Origin: Lachnospiraceae bacterium
Lineage (GTDB): Bacteria; Bacillota; Clostridia; Lachnospirales; Lachnospiraceae
Assembly: GCA_022510705.1 (NCBI GenBank)
Contig: JAFLSX010000002.1
Coordinates: 1-64,000 of the forward strand
Length of the DNA stretch: 64,000 nucleotides
Direction of reading: 5' to 3'
Shown here: positions 49,333-58,557 of the stretch, one piece after another
Layout of the letters: each line of letters starts with the position of its first letter
Position numbering within the stretch: position 1 is the first letter of the stretch
Program-made: the position numbers and the translations under genes
Notes under the pieces: generated by a model
What the model saw: only the letters and a program-made list of their open reading frames with translations
Databases searched by the model: none
What the model was told of the DNA's origin: nothing

Positions 49333-49551
49333 TTAGTTGTTGCAGCCACCGCAGAAGCAGGAGATCAACAGAATCCAGATTAACAGATCGCAGCTGTTGT
49401 TGTTGCCCCAGCCGTCATTGTTGTTTAAGAGTCCGATACCGTTGTTGCCATTGCAGAAAGCAAGCAGCAGGATGATCCAGATCAGATTGTTGTTGCCGCT
49501 GCGGCCTTCATTACCGGAGCATCCGCAGTTGCTGGCAGTTAAATCGCTCAT
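49333..49551 (-). CDS. Small Asn/Gly/Cys-rich protein with two near-identical hydrophobic helices
   Basis: MSDLTASNCGCSGNEGRSGNNNLIWIILLLAFCNGNNGIGLLNNNDGWGNNNSCDLLIWILLISCFCGGCNN; RBS agaggtg before ATG. Confidence 0.75.
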   Translation of the reverse strand: MSDLTASNCGCSGNEGRSGNNNLIWIILLLAFCNGNNGIGLLNNNDGWGNNNSCDLLIWILLISCFCGGCNN

Positions 49552-49677
49552 ATTAAGCACCTCTAGGTTTTTTTATGGTTTATATTATGAGGGTGAGCAT
49601 GTCAATGTTTCCTGATTTTGTTAAAAAAATTAAAACTTTAAGGTCTTGCATTAATTTTAATATGTAGTAAAATAATC

Positions 49678-50898
49678 ATGTATAATAAAATTAGGGATAG
49701 TATGTATTCGAGGCTGATGGATATGAATACACAAATGGTTTCGGGAAGGCAGTTTCGAAATGCCGCTGACTATGAGGCGGCTCTCAAGGATGCCGCTTAC
49801 ATAGATGCACTCAAGAAAAGGTATGATCTGAATACCAAAGAGGGTGTTACTTCCTTTCTGCAGGACATACGGAGTGGAAAGTACCGCTTCCGTACTATCT
49901 TAGGTCAGGATCTGAAGGAAGAACTGGAAGAACTGTTGGAACAGAAGAAAAAAGAAGCGGCTGCAGATACCGGTAAGAGTAAGAAAGGAAAAAGAAGCGG
50001 TTCCGGTATTTCAAGCCCAAAGAAGTCCTCTGCAAAAAAACAAAACACAAAGAAATTGGAAGATTATGATGCGGATATGCAGAAGTCCATTCTGCAGGAA
50101 TTAAAAAAACGGGAGCGCATCAGAAAGCTTGTTATGGTTGTCTGCCTATGTATGGCAGGGGGATGTTTTGTTTATCTGGGGATTTATTCCTATCAGACCA
50201 GTAGACTGGACGCCTATGCGGCTTCCCAAAGGAGACTGATCGGAACCACGGGTATTGTGGCGGATCAGACACCGGAAACGGTGGTGATCCATTATGACAA
50301 TCAGGAACTTGTGGTGCCGGATGTCTTAGATGATTATAAAACTTTATATACTTTGAACAAAAATCTAATCGGATGGGTTAAAATTGACGATACATATATA
50401 GATTACCCTGTATTGCAGACAACGAACAATGAATACTATCTGGATCATAATTTTGATCAGGAACAGGATAAGAACGGCAGCATTTTTTTGGATAAGGATT
50501 GCAGCATCTTTCCAAGAAGTGACAATCTGATCATTTATGGGCATCATATGCGCAGCGGCCGAATGTTCGGACAGTTAAACAAGTACAGTTCGGAGTCCTT
50601 TTATGAGGATCATAAATACATTCAGTTCGATACCATCTATGAAATGGGCACCTATGAAGTCATGTATGTGTTCCGTTCTAAAATTTATGAAGAAAGTGAA
50701 ATAGTCTTTAAATATTATCAGTTCACTAATGCGACATCGGAAATAGAGTTCAACTCCTATATGCGGGAGATGGCGGAGATGTCCTTATATGATACCGGTG
50801 TAACGGCGCAGTACGGAGATGAGCTTCTGACGCTGTCCACCTGTGATTATTACACGGATTACGGCCGTTTTGTGGTAGTGGCAAAACGAATCTATTAA
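49678..50898 (+). CDS. Class B sortase with long cytoplasmic N-terminal extension
   Basis: IDDTYIDYPVLQTTNNEYYLDHNF, LIIYGHHMRSGRMF, LLTLSTCDYY..GRFVVVAKRI (TLSTC); start could be 49678 or 49702. Confidence 0.9.
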   Translation: MYNKIRDSMYSRLMDMNTQMVSGRQFRNAADYEAALKDAAYIDALKKRYDLNTKEGVTSFLQDIRSGKYRFRTILGQDLKEELEELLEQKKKEAAADTGKSKKGKRSGSGISSPKKSSAKKQNTKKLEDYDADMQKSILQELKKRERIRKLVMVVCLCMAGGCFVYLGIYSYQTSRLDAYAASQRRLIGTTGIVADQTPETVVIHYDNQELVVPDVLDDYKTLYTLNKNLIGWVKIDDTYIDYPVLQTTNNEYYLDHNFDQEQDKNGSIFLDKDCSIFPRSDNLIIYGHHMRSGRMFGQLNKYSSESFYEDHKYIQFDTIYEMGTYEVMYVFRSKIYEESEIVFKYYQFTNATSEIEFNSYMREMAEMSLYDTGVTAQYGDELLTLSTCDYYTDYGRFVVVAKRIY

Positions 50899-50927
50899 AC
50901 CGGATTTCCGGATGAAGGAGATGCGAA

Positions 50928-53900
50928 ATGGCAAAGAACAGTGAAAAGAAAAAGAATATCGGGCTGCGCAGGAGAGTGCGTAAAACCATGGGTGCAGCCT
51001 GTCTGATCACGGCAATTTTGGTAGCGGCGATCCCGGTACCGGAAGCGAGCGCGGCGGAAGAGGGCCCGAAAAAACTGACTTGGGTGGATCAGATTGAAAA
51101 GAATTCTAAAATTCCGCTGGTTCCCGGGGACTGCGAAACTATCTATACTACGGACGACGGCAGGTATCAGTTTGCATGGGTGACTGCGTCTGCACAGGAT
51201 ACAAAGAGGATAGCGGTAATCTTAGGTTATAACGGCGGTACTCTTACCGGCGGCAATCTGGTGATCCCGGACGAAGTTGACGCTTACACCAAGTTCAGTG
51301 AGAACGAGGGTACGGGCACGGGATACGTGGCCGTAAGCCAGAGCCAGAAGCCCCTGTACTATATGTCCGAGGTTGTCTATAACAAGGATGTTTCGGGAAA
51401 TGATATCATTGGTGACATTGATTATGAAAATTCCAAGTATCTTCCCTGCTATGCCAATACCCGTGACCAATGGATGTATGTAGGAGAAGGGACCGGCAGG
51501 AAAGAAAGACCTCTGGATGAGTTTTACTATCTGGAAAGAGGAGAATATAAGCGTACTGAGAATAGCAATGAGCAGTGGATCCGTAAGATTACGGTGGCCT
51601 ATATCGGCAACCAGTATCTGGAGCCTAATAAGAGCGGTCCGAATGCGGACGGAATACAAGTGGAATGGAAAATAGCCGACGCTGTTAAAACCACTTACAA
51701 TACGAATCCGGATAAGGGCATCTTTGCAAACCAGGGAAATATTACCAACCTGACGGTGGGTGAGAACTTAGTAGGTATCGGTAACTATGCCTTTTATAAT
51801 TGCAGCACGTTAGATACCATCACCTTAGGAAACGGTATTGAAGAAATCGGGCACCATGCTTTTGCCGAATGCATCAACATGCGGTCCATCGGATTGGATT
51901 TTGGCAGCAATTTAAACTATATTTCCGACTATACCTTCTATAATTGCCGCGCCCTGACCAGCTTCCAGCTGCCGGCCGGCGTGAATAAGATTTACGACCA
52001 TGCCTTTGATGGATGCGAGGCCTTGACAACCGTAGATTTAAACGGAGCGAAAGACGGTAGAAATACTGCGCTGCAGGATTTGGGCTACTATGTATTTAAC
52101 GGTTGTATAGCCTTAGAAGATTTAGTATTGCCAAGTTCCTTGACGGGAAATACGGTAAATGGTACAGCCAATGCGATTCATTTGAACAATTTTGCAGGCT
52201 GCAGCAAACTAAAAAGGATTCAGGTGCTGGCTTCTTCACTGCACTTGGTAACGGATGGCCTGTTTACCGTAGAGAATTTTAAGAATTCCGTGGATCCTAC
52301 TTTCTATTTTGAAGCGGATGGCACTGCCAATACGCATACGTTTACACAGGATAATGCTATTGCGTTCAAATATGCGGGTGAGGATCGATATGAGATCATC
52401 ATTATAGAAAAAGCAACAAAGCAGGCAGGCGGCGGAGATTCCAAATTGACATATCAGGTCAACTCCCGCAATGAGTTGCTGAATTTTGATATGGAACTGC
52501 CGGTGGAAGTGGTGACGATTCCCAGCACCATCGGTCCTTACGGCGTGTCCGCCATTAATTCGGGAAGCTTTGGCGGCGGTGCCGGCAGCTGTTACTTAAA
52601 GAAGATCACCATTCCGGGAACCGTAACCGTCATTGGTGAGAACGCTTTTAGAGGCTGTCACAATCTGGAGCATGTTATTTTTCTGGATGCAAGCAGAATC
52701 ACCACTATCGGGAAAAATGCATTTGCGACACAGCTGGTTGTGGGCAGCCATCAGGGTCAATGCGAAAATCCGAAGTTCCTGGAGCCTGTCGGTGGTATTG
52801 TGGCTGCTCCCAAACTGACCTTTACAGGTGCGGTATATGATGAGGCGACCGGGAAGATCTGTGAACCCTTTGCCTATGCAATGAACCCAAGCAGTAATAT
52901 CAATCAGGGTTCGCAGCCCAGTACCTATATTACCTATTACACCGGATGGCCCACCAATCTGGAGATACAGTATGTTTATGATCAGGGGACCAAAACCGGA
53001 GCGGCTACGCTGATAGACTATCCGACAGCTACGGAGTTAAAGACAGGTTCTAAGTATACAACCGCTGCATATCCTTATATGACCCAGGAATATGTGGAGG
53101 CGGCAAAGAATGCCTTTAGCAAGGATCCGGGTAGTAGATCCGACTATGAGAAACAGATCGTGGACGCGGCCTTGAATGTATCCGTGCCCATGGGTGTAAA
53201 GCGCATTGCAACCGGACTGTTTTCCAATGCGACATCATCGGTAACGCAAAATGAGAAAGGTGAATATATCTATACTGGTGAGGTGGAGAAAGTTGATGAA
53301 TCTAAAACGGCGGATACCGATATCCAGAGCGTGACTTTCGCCGATATTGCGGAGTTTGAGCCCTACAGCTTTACCGGCTGCACCAGCTTAACGACCATCA
53401 ATATTACCGGCGGAGAGGCTGTAATAGATGATTATGCCTTTGCTTATGAATATACTGATCCGGAGAATGAAGAGGGCAGTCAGTCTGCACTGACTACTGT
53501 GAATATGACGCGCGGCGGCAGCACGATTGGTGATTATGCATTTTGTAATAACAAAAAACTGACCAATGTGAAGCTTTCCTCCACCGTATCGGAATTGGGA
53601 CTTCGACCTTTTAAAGATTGCTCGGCGCTTACTAATGTGGACTTCTCCGGAGGACCGTATTTTAAAACCGAAACATGCATTATCTACGGACTGGATGCTG
53701 CCGGTAATAAGAAGGTTTTGGTAGAATGTCTGGAGAGCCGCGGTAAGGGAGGCGAACGCGGAAGTTCTACGGTCAGTGCAACGGAGACCGCGGGCATTAA
53801 GGAGATCCGCCCGGAAGCCTTTATGAATTGTGATAGCGTGGGAGAGGTGGATTTTAGCAGTTCCAATATTGAGACTGTGCCGGTGCGTGCCTTTGCCGAT

Positions 53901-55616
53901 ACCGATAATCTGTACTCCGTGTATCTGCCCACTACCTGCTATAGTATTGGTGATCAAGCCTTCCATGACAGTAGTCTGCAGCGTATAGGGATTCCCCGCA
54001 GTGTCAGCCTTATCAGCCTGACTGCGTTTAATCATAAGGATAATCCCCGGACGGACGGCGAGACGAGAACGATAAACTTTTACACTGAGTTGGAATTGCC
54101 GAAATGCGCGGCTGTGGTTTATGCAGAAAATTACGAGAACATTGATCCTACGGAAGCGCCGGATTCCAGAGAGTTTACGGTATACTTCTGGTATTATGAC
54201 TACAGTGCGGAGGTAGAGGAAGGCGAGGCACCCCCTCTGGTACTGAAGGAACAGTGGACGGTAAGCATTGGAACGACTATCGATGAAAGGCTTTTGCCTA
54301 CCGCACCTGATTTTACGAAGTATGGCTATGAGTTTGTACGCTGGACCGGCAATCTGGTCGATATTTCCATGGATACGAATATTACTGCGTATTATAAGAG
54401 TATCGATTCCTCGGAATCCATGTTAAAAGTAAGTTACTATCTTGATACGGGTGATGCGGAGCCTTGGCAGATTATGGAAGTGCGGTACGGTGCGACTGCT
54501 CCCTTTTTGATGCCGCCGGCTGATAAGATACCGGAAGGGTATACCTTTGTTGGCTGGAGCGGCGAGCAGGGCTTAGAGAATATTACGCATGATACAAGAT
54601 TTTATGCTAAGTATGAACTCGGTGACAGCACAGGAGGCAACGGTTCCGGCAATGGTACTGATGGAGACGGTAATGGTAACGGCAATGGCAATGGTAATGG
54701 TAATGGTCAGAATGGTACGTTCTATACGCTGACCGTCAAAAACGGCAGCGGTTCCGGCAGTTATGTGGCCGGCGCTACGGTCATCATTGTAGCTAACGAG
54801 CCTGCCAGCACGCAGCAGTTTGACAAATGGACGCAGGAAGGCAGTACCGATCTGAAGATGGCAAGCACCACCATTTCGGCTACCACATTGGTAATGCCTG
54901 CGGCAAATACTACGGTAACGGCAAATTATACCACGAAACCCGGAAGCGGAAGTGGCGGAAGCGGAAGCGGCAGTGGTGGAAGCGGAAGCGGAAGCGGTGG
55001 CGGAACCACAAACAAGCCCACCGTATCCGGCAACGGAGGTACGACCACAGTTGTGATCGATAAGAACGGACTTTCCAATACCGGCGTGGTATCGGTAACG
55101 GTAAAAGGATCTTCGGACAATTTTATCTTAAAGATTTCGGAGGACACCAATGCAACGGAGGCTGCTATCAGAGCACTGATAGCAGAGTATGGAAGTCTGG
55201 ATAATATTAAGTACTTCCCCATGGATATTTCACTCTATGATTCAACGGGAACTACCAAAATTACGGATACTTCGGGGCTTTCCATTACGATTACACTGCC
55301 CCTGCCGGATTCCATGATTACCTATGCGGGTAACAACAGAATTGCGGGTGTGGTAAATGATAAGTTGGATAAACTTTCACCTAAGTTTACTACGATTGAC
55401 GGCGTATCCTGTATCACCTTTACGGCGGAGCATTTCTCACCCTATGTTATTTATGTGGATACTTCGAATTTGGAGTCTGCGGGTGTGACCGACAGATCAC
55501 CGAAGACGGGAGATATTCATCCTAAGTGGTTTATAGTGATGGGACTGGCATGTATGTCCGTTATCCTGTTTGTAAAGAAGGATAAGAGCGGCAAAAAGGT
55601 ACTGGTCCGGGCTTAA
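50928..55616 (+). CDS. BspA-like leucine-rich repeat surface protein, sortase substrate
   Basis: Signal peptide; LRR_5-type IGNYAFYNCSTLDTITLGNGIEEIGHHAFAEC repeats; InlB-B-like repeats; C-terminal SPKTGD + TM + basic tail. Confidence 0.9.
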   Translation: MAKNSEKKKNIGLRRRVRKTMGAACLITAILVAAIPVPEASAAEEGPKKLTWVDQIEKNSKIPLVPGDCETIYTTDDGRYQFAWVTASAQDTKRIAVILGYNGGTLTGGNLVIPDEVDAYTKFSENEGTGTGYVAVSQSQKPLYYMSEVVYNKDVSGNDIIGDIDYENSKYLPCYANTRDQWMYVGEGTGRKERPLDEFYYLERGEYKRTENSNEQWIRKITVAYIGNQYLEPNKSGPNADGIQVEWKIADAVKTTYNTNPDKGIFANQGNITNLTVGENLVGIGNYAFYNCSTLDTITLGNGIEEIGHHAFAECINMRSIGLDFGSNLNYISDYTFYNCRALTSFQLPAGVNKIYDHAFDGCEALTTVDLNGAKDGRNTALQDLGYYVFNGCIALEDLVLPSSLTGNTVNGTANAIHLNNFAGCSKLKRIQVLASSLHLVTDGLFTVENFKNSVDPTFYFEADGTANTHTFTQDNAIAFKYAGEDRYEIIIIEKATKQAGGGDSKLTYQVNSRNELLNFDMELPVEVVTIPSTIGPYGVSAINSGSFGGGAGSCYLKKITIPGTVTVIGENAFRGCHNLEHVIFLDASRITTIGKNAFATQLVVGSHQGQCENPKFLEPVGGIVAAPKLTFTGAVYDEATGKICEPFAYAMNPSSNINQGSQPSTYITYYTGWPTNLEIQYVYDQGTKTGAATLIDYPTATELKTGSKYTTAAYPYMTQEYVEAAKNAFSKDPGSRSDYEKQIVDAALNVSVPMGVKRIATGLFSNATSSVTQNEKGEYIYTGEVEKVDESKTADTDIQSVTFADIAEFEPYSFTGCTSLTTINITGGEAVIDDYAFAYEYTDPENEEGSQSALTTVNMTRGGSTIGDYAFCNNKKLTNVKLSSTVSELGLRPFKDCSALTNVDFSGGPYFKTETCIIYGLDAAGNKKVLVECLESRGKGGERGSSTVSATETAGIKEIRPEAFMNCDSVGEVDFSSSNIETVPVRAFADTDNLYSVYLPTTCYSIGDQAFHDSSLQRIGIPRSVSLISLTAFNHKDNPRTDGETRTINFYTELELPKCAAVVYAENYENIDPTEAPDSREFTVYFWYYDYSAEVEEGEAPPLVLKEQWTVSIGTTIDERLLPTAPDFTKYGYEFVRWTGNLVDISMDTNITAYYKSIDSSESMLKVSYYLDTGDAEPWQIMEVRYGATAPFLMPPADKIPEGYTFVGWSGEQGLENITHDTRFYAKYELGDSTGGNGSGNGTDGDGNGNGNGNGNGNGQNGTFYTLTVKNGSGSGSYVAGATVIIVANEPASTQQFDKWTQEGSTDLKMASTTISATTLVMPAANTTVTANYTTKPGSGSGGSGSGSGGSGSGSGGGTTNKPTVSGNGGTTTVVIDKNGLSNTGVVSVTVKGSSDNFILKISEDTNATEAAIRALIAEYGSLDNIKYFPMDISLYDSTGTTKITDTSGLSITITLPLPDSMITYAGNNRIAGVVNDKLDKLSPKFTTIDGVSCITFTAEHFSPYVIYVDTSNLESAGVTDRSPKTGDIHPKWFIVMGLACMSVILFVKKDKSGKKVLVRA
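54650..55005 (+). repeat. Gly-Asn and Gly-Ser low-complexity coding repeats
   Basis: (GGTAATGGYAAY)n at about 54667-54707 and (GGAAGCGGAAGTGGC)n at about 54943-55005. Confidence 0.85.
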
Positions 55617-55640
55617 GACCGGAAAGGTATGGGGATTTAT

Positions 55641-58502
55641 ATGAAGAAAACGCTGCGACTTTCTTTAAGCGCACTGCTTCTGGCCATTGCCATTGGGGTG
55701 ACGCAGATACCGGCGCTGCCATTGATAGCAGAGGAATCGGTATCCAAAGATTCGGATTTTGAATTAAAAGGGACCATATTGGTCAGTTATACAGGCACGG
55801 CTAAAACCGTGTCTGTTCCTGCTTCTGTTACGGAGATAGGTGCAGAGGCTTTTGCGGGCAATACTACTATGGAGAAGCTGGAGTTTAAGGGGAGCGCAGT
55901 AGAAAAGGTTGACTACAGGGCTTTTGCAGGCTGCAGTGGTCTGAAAGAAGTAAAACTACCCAATTCCGTACTGCGTCTGGGAAACGGTGCTTTTGCAGAT
56001 TGTACCGCACTTGAAAAATTTACGATCGGTTCAGGATTATCTGATCCGGGTATCGGTACCTTTGCGGGTTGTATAGCATTAAAAACCATTACCGTAGACA
56101 AGAACAATACAGCTTTTTCCGTGGATGACGGATGTTTATATAATGCTGATAAGAGCAAACTTTATTTACTGTTGCCGGTGAGGAAATCAGACAGCTATAC
56201 CATGCCTTCTTCTGTAACGGATATTGCGGAATATGCTTTTTGGGGTAATGAGGCCGTTACTACCGTAAGACTAAGCAGTAATTTAAAGAAGATACCTGAC
56301 TATGCCTTTGCAAACTGTAAAAGTTTGACGGGTATTTCAATCCCTTATTCGGTTACCGTCATTGGACTGAAATCCTTTGCTGACTGCGTGAATCTGGAAA
56401 ATGTCAGCATTCCTTCTTCTGTACTTATCATACATGATACAGCTTTTGACGGATGCAAAAAACTCAATATCATAGCACAGGAGAATACACCTGCCTATGA
56501 CTTTTTTGAGGAATGGAAAAAGAGAAATCCATCAAAAAATGAAGATGTGACAACGGATAATACAAATTCATTTCCTTTTGGCGATTTATTAGGCAGCGTC
56601 AGCGGAGGAGATTCCCAAGGGAATATATCTCAAGGGAATACGTCCCAAGGGAATACGTCCCAAGGGAATACTTCTCAAGGAAGCAATCATGGTACGGGGA
56701 ATACCACTGTTGAGAGCGGACCTATGGGAAATATACTGGGCAGCACCTATATTGTGGGGAATTCTGCGGTAGTTCTCGTGGACAGTGCATTGCTCAATGC
56801 ACAGGGCACTGCGGCAGTCCCGAATGCTGGGCAGAGTGATGGCAGTAGTGGTAACACAGAAGGTAATACCGGCACAATCCCTGACGGAAGCGTAGGCGGA
56901 ACGGACGGTATTGTTGAGGAGATAAAACCGGAAGGAAGTACAGAAAAGGGCTATGATATTCCCAAAATGATAGTGGCCGGAAATACCGTTTTAGCAGATC
57001 TGGCTTATTATCAGAGCAGCGGTATGGCGGATTATCAGTTCCCTAACGGCATAGAGGAAATCGGAGAGTTCGCATTTGCACGGAGCAATATCACTAAGGC
57101 GAATATACCTAACGGTGTGAAAGAAATTGCGTATGGTGCGTTTTATCACTGTGATTATCTGAGCGAGGTTCGCATTCCGTCCTCTGTTACATATATTGCG
57201 CCCAAAGCATTTGATAAGAGTATGTGGTTGGAAACCTGGCTGAATGCCTCGGGTGATGACTATTTAATCGTGGGAGACGGTATTCTGTTAGCCTATCGGG
57301 GAGATGGAGGCAATCTTACGCTTCCGGATACGGTGAAGGTCATTGCACCGGAAGCATTTGCGAATAACCACAGCATTGTTTCTGTATATTTGCCGGATTC
57401 GGTCACTGATATTGGAGAGGATGCCTTTGCAGGCTGTATCAATTTGGAAAAAGTAACCGGTGGAGCCAATGTAAAGACGATCCGTGACAGGGCTTTCGCA
57501 GGCTGTGAATTAAGTTCGGCCCATGTTTTTGCCAATGTAACGCAGTTAGGGCTGCGGAGCTTTGATTTTTCCCAGACATCCTATGGAGATTCCCAGAAAG
57601 TAGTGGTATTTGACAGTACGGATGCATTGCCGGTTGCGGGACATGAGTTGACGGCCGAAAGACTTTCTAACACACAGGCAAGGGGCAATATTTTAGGTGA
57701 TACCAAAATTGTAGTGGTGGATAAAAAGATTCGGGCAGAGCAGTTGGCCAATCTGGCACTCTTTACGGATGGCAGTGGGTTTAAGGGTCTGATCGTATAT
57801 ATCAGTTCCAGAGATCAGGCACAGGTTACCTGTCTGGCAACCACCTATACAAAAGAGGAACTGGCAAGTGTTTATCTACCGGACTATGTTTCCATTGATG
57901 GAAAAAGTTATGAAATATTGGGCAAGGAAAATCCTGTGATATTGGGAAATTCGCAGACCTATACACCGGGAAGCATAGAGGTAGTAAATACCGGAAGTGC
58001 GTTAACGGGCAATATCAGTGCGACACTGGGAGGAAATACAGGAGCCTACAGGCTGGATATAACGGATGATGAAAACGGAGCGGAGGCCATAAAAGCAGGA
58101 TATGAGGCTGTTTATCGAGAGGAACTTCCTTCCAATGCGGTATTTGCGGAAATGAACCTGATCGATTGCAATACGGGTGTGCCGATAACCAAGATGGGAA
58201 TGCAGTCCCTGCAGGTAACGGTAACCCTGCCTGCTTCGGTAAGCGGTGGCAGTCTGCGGATATTTACGGTGGACAGAAACGGACAGCTTGAAAGTCTGAG
58301 CTATACTTTATCCGGCAATAATGTGACCTTTTCCACAAATCATCTATCCCCCATTGCTTTTTGCAGGGTAAGCAATACTGTATCGGGCAGGTTGGACGCT
58401 TCTCCGGATACGGGGGATAAGCAGATCAATCCCAATTATATTTTGGCGGCAGGTCTCGTGGGTCTGGCCGTAGCAATTCTGTTTATTAAAAAGAAGAGAT
58501 AG
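55641..58502 (+). CDS. Second BspA-like leucine-rich repeat surface protein, sortase substrate
   Basis: Signal peptide MKKTLRLSLSALLLAIAIG; LRR_5 repeats; C-terminal SPDTGD + TM + KKKR. Confidence 0.9.
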   Translation: MKKTLRLSLSALLLAIAIGVTQIPALPLIAEESVSKDSDFELKGTILVSYTGTAKTVSVPASVTEIGAEAFAGNTTMEKLEFKGSAVEKVDYRAFAGCSGLKEVKLPNSVLRLGNGAFADCTALEKFTIGSGLSDPGIGTFAGCIALKTITVDKNNTAFSVDDGCLYNADKSKLYLLLPVRKSDSYTMPSSVTDIAEYAFWGNEAVTTVRLSSNLKKIPDYAFANCKSLTGISIPYSVTVIGLKSFADCVNLENVSIPSSVLIIHDTAFDGCKKLNIIAQENTPAYDFFEEWKKRNPSKNEDVTTDNTNSFPFGDLLGSVSGGDSQGNISQGNTSQGNTSQGNTSQGSNHGTGNTTVESGPMGNILGSTYIVGNSAVVLVDSALLNAQGTAAVPNAGQSDGSSGNTEGNTGTIPDGSVGGTDGIVEEIKPEGSTEKGYDIPKMIVAGNTVLADLAYYQSSGMADYQFPNGIEEIGEFAFARSNITKANIPNGVKEIAYGAFYHCDYLSEVRIPSSVTYIAPKAFDKSMWLETWLNASGDDYLIVGDGILLAYRGDGGNLTLPDTVKVIAPEAFANNHSIVSVYLPDSVTDIGEDAFAGCINLEKVTGGANVKTIRDRAFAGCELSSAHVFANVTQLGLRSFDFSQTSYGDSQKVVVFDSTDALPVAGHELTAERLSNTQARGNILGDTKIVVVDKKIRAEQLANLALFTDGSGFKGLIVYISSRDQAQVTCLATTYTKEELASVYLPDYVSIDGKSYEILGKENPVILGNSQTYTPGSIEVVNTGSALTGNISATLGGNTGAYRLDITDDENGAEAIKAGYEAVYREELPSNAVFAEMNLIDCNTGVPITKMGMQSLQVTVTLPASVSGGSLRIFTVDRNGQLESLSYTLSGNNVTFSTNHLSPIAFCRVSNTVSGRLDASPDTGDKQINPNYILAAGLVGLAVAILFIKKKR
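56613..56687 (+). repeat. 15-bp coding tandem repeat (S-Q-G-N-x)
   Basis: tcccaagggaatacg-type units at 56613, 56628, 56643, 56658, 56673. Confidence 0.9.
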
Positions 58503-58512
58503 AACACCAAAG

Positions 58513-58556
58513 AAAAACTTCGGCATATGATAAGGAAAAAGCCGGAGTTTTTCTTA
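58513..58556 (+). terminator. Terminator after second LRR gene
   Basis: AAAAACTTCGGC...GCCGGAGTTTTT stem (one G.U). Confidence 0.75.
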
Positions 58557-58557
58557 T

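Noticed and set aside
53388-54035. 215-aa minus-strand ORF inside the first LRR gene
   Set aside because: Antisense shadow of a clear 1562-aa coding frame; repetitive composition.
56613-56687. Short regular repeats as a possible CRISPR array
   Set aside because: 15-bp units in frame with no spacers; encode SQGNx repeats inside an LRR protein.
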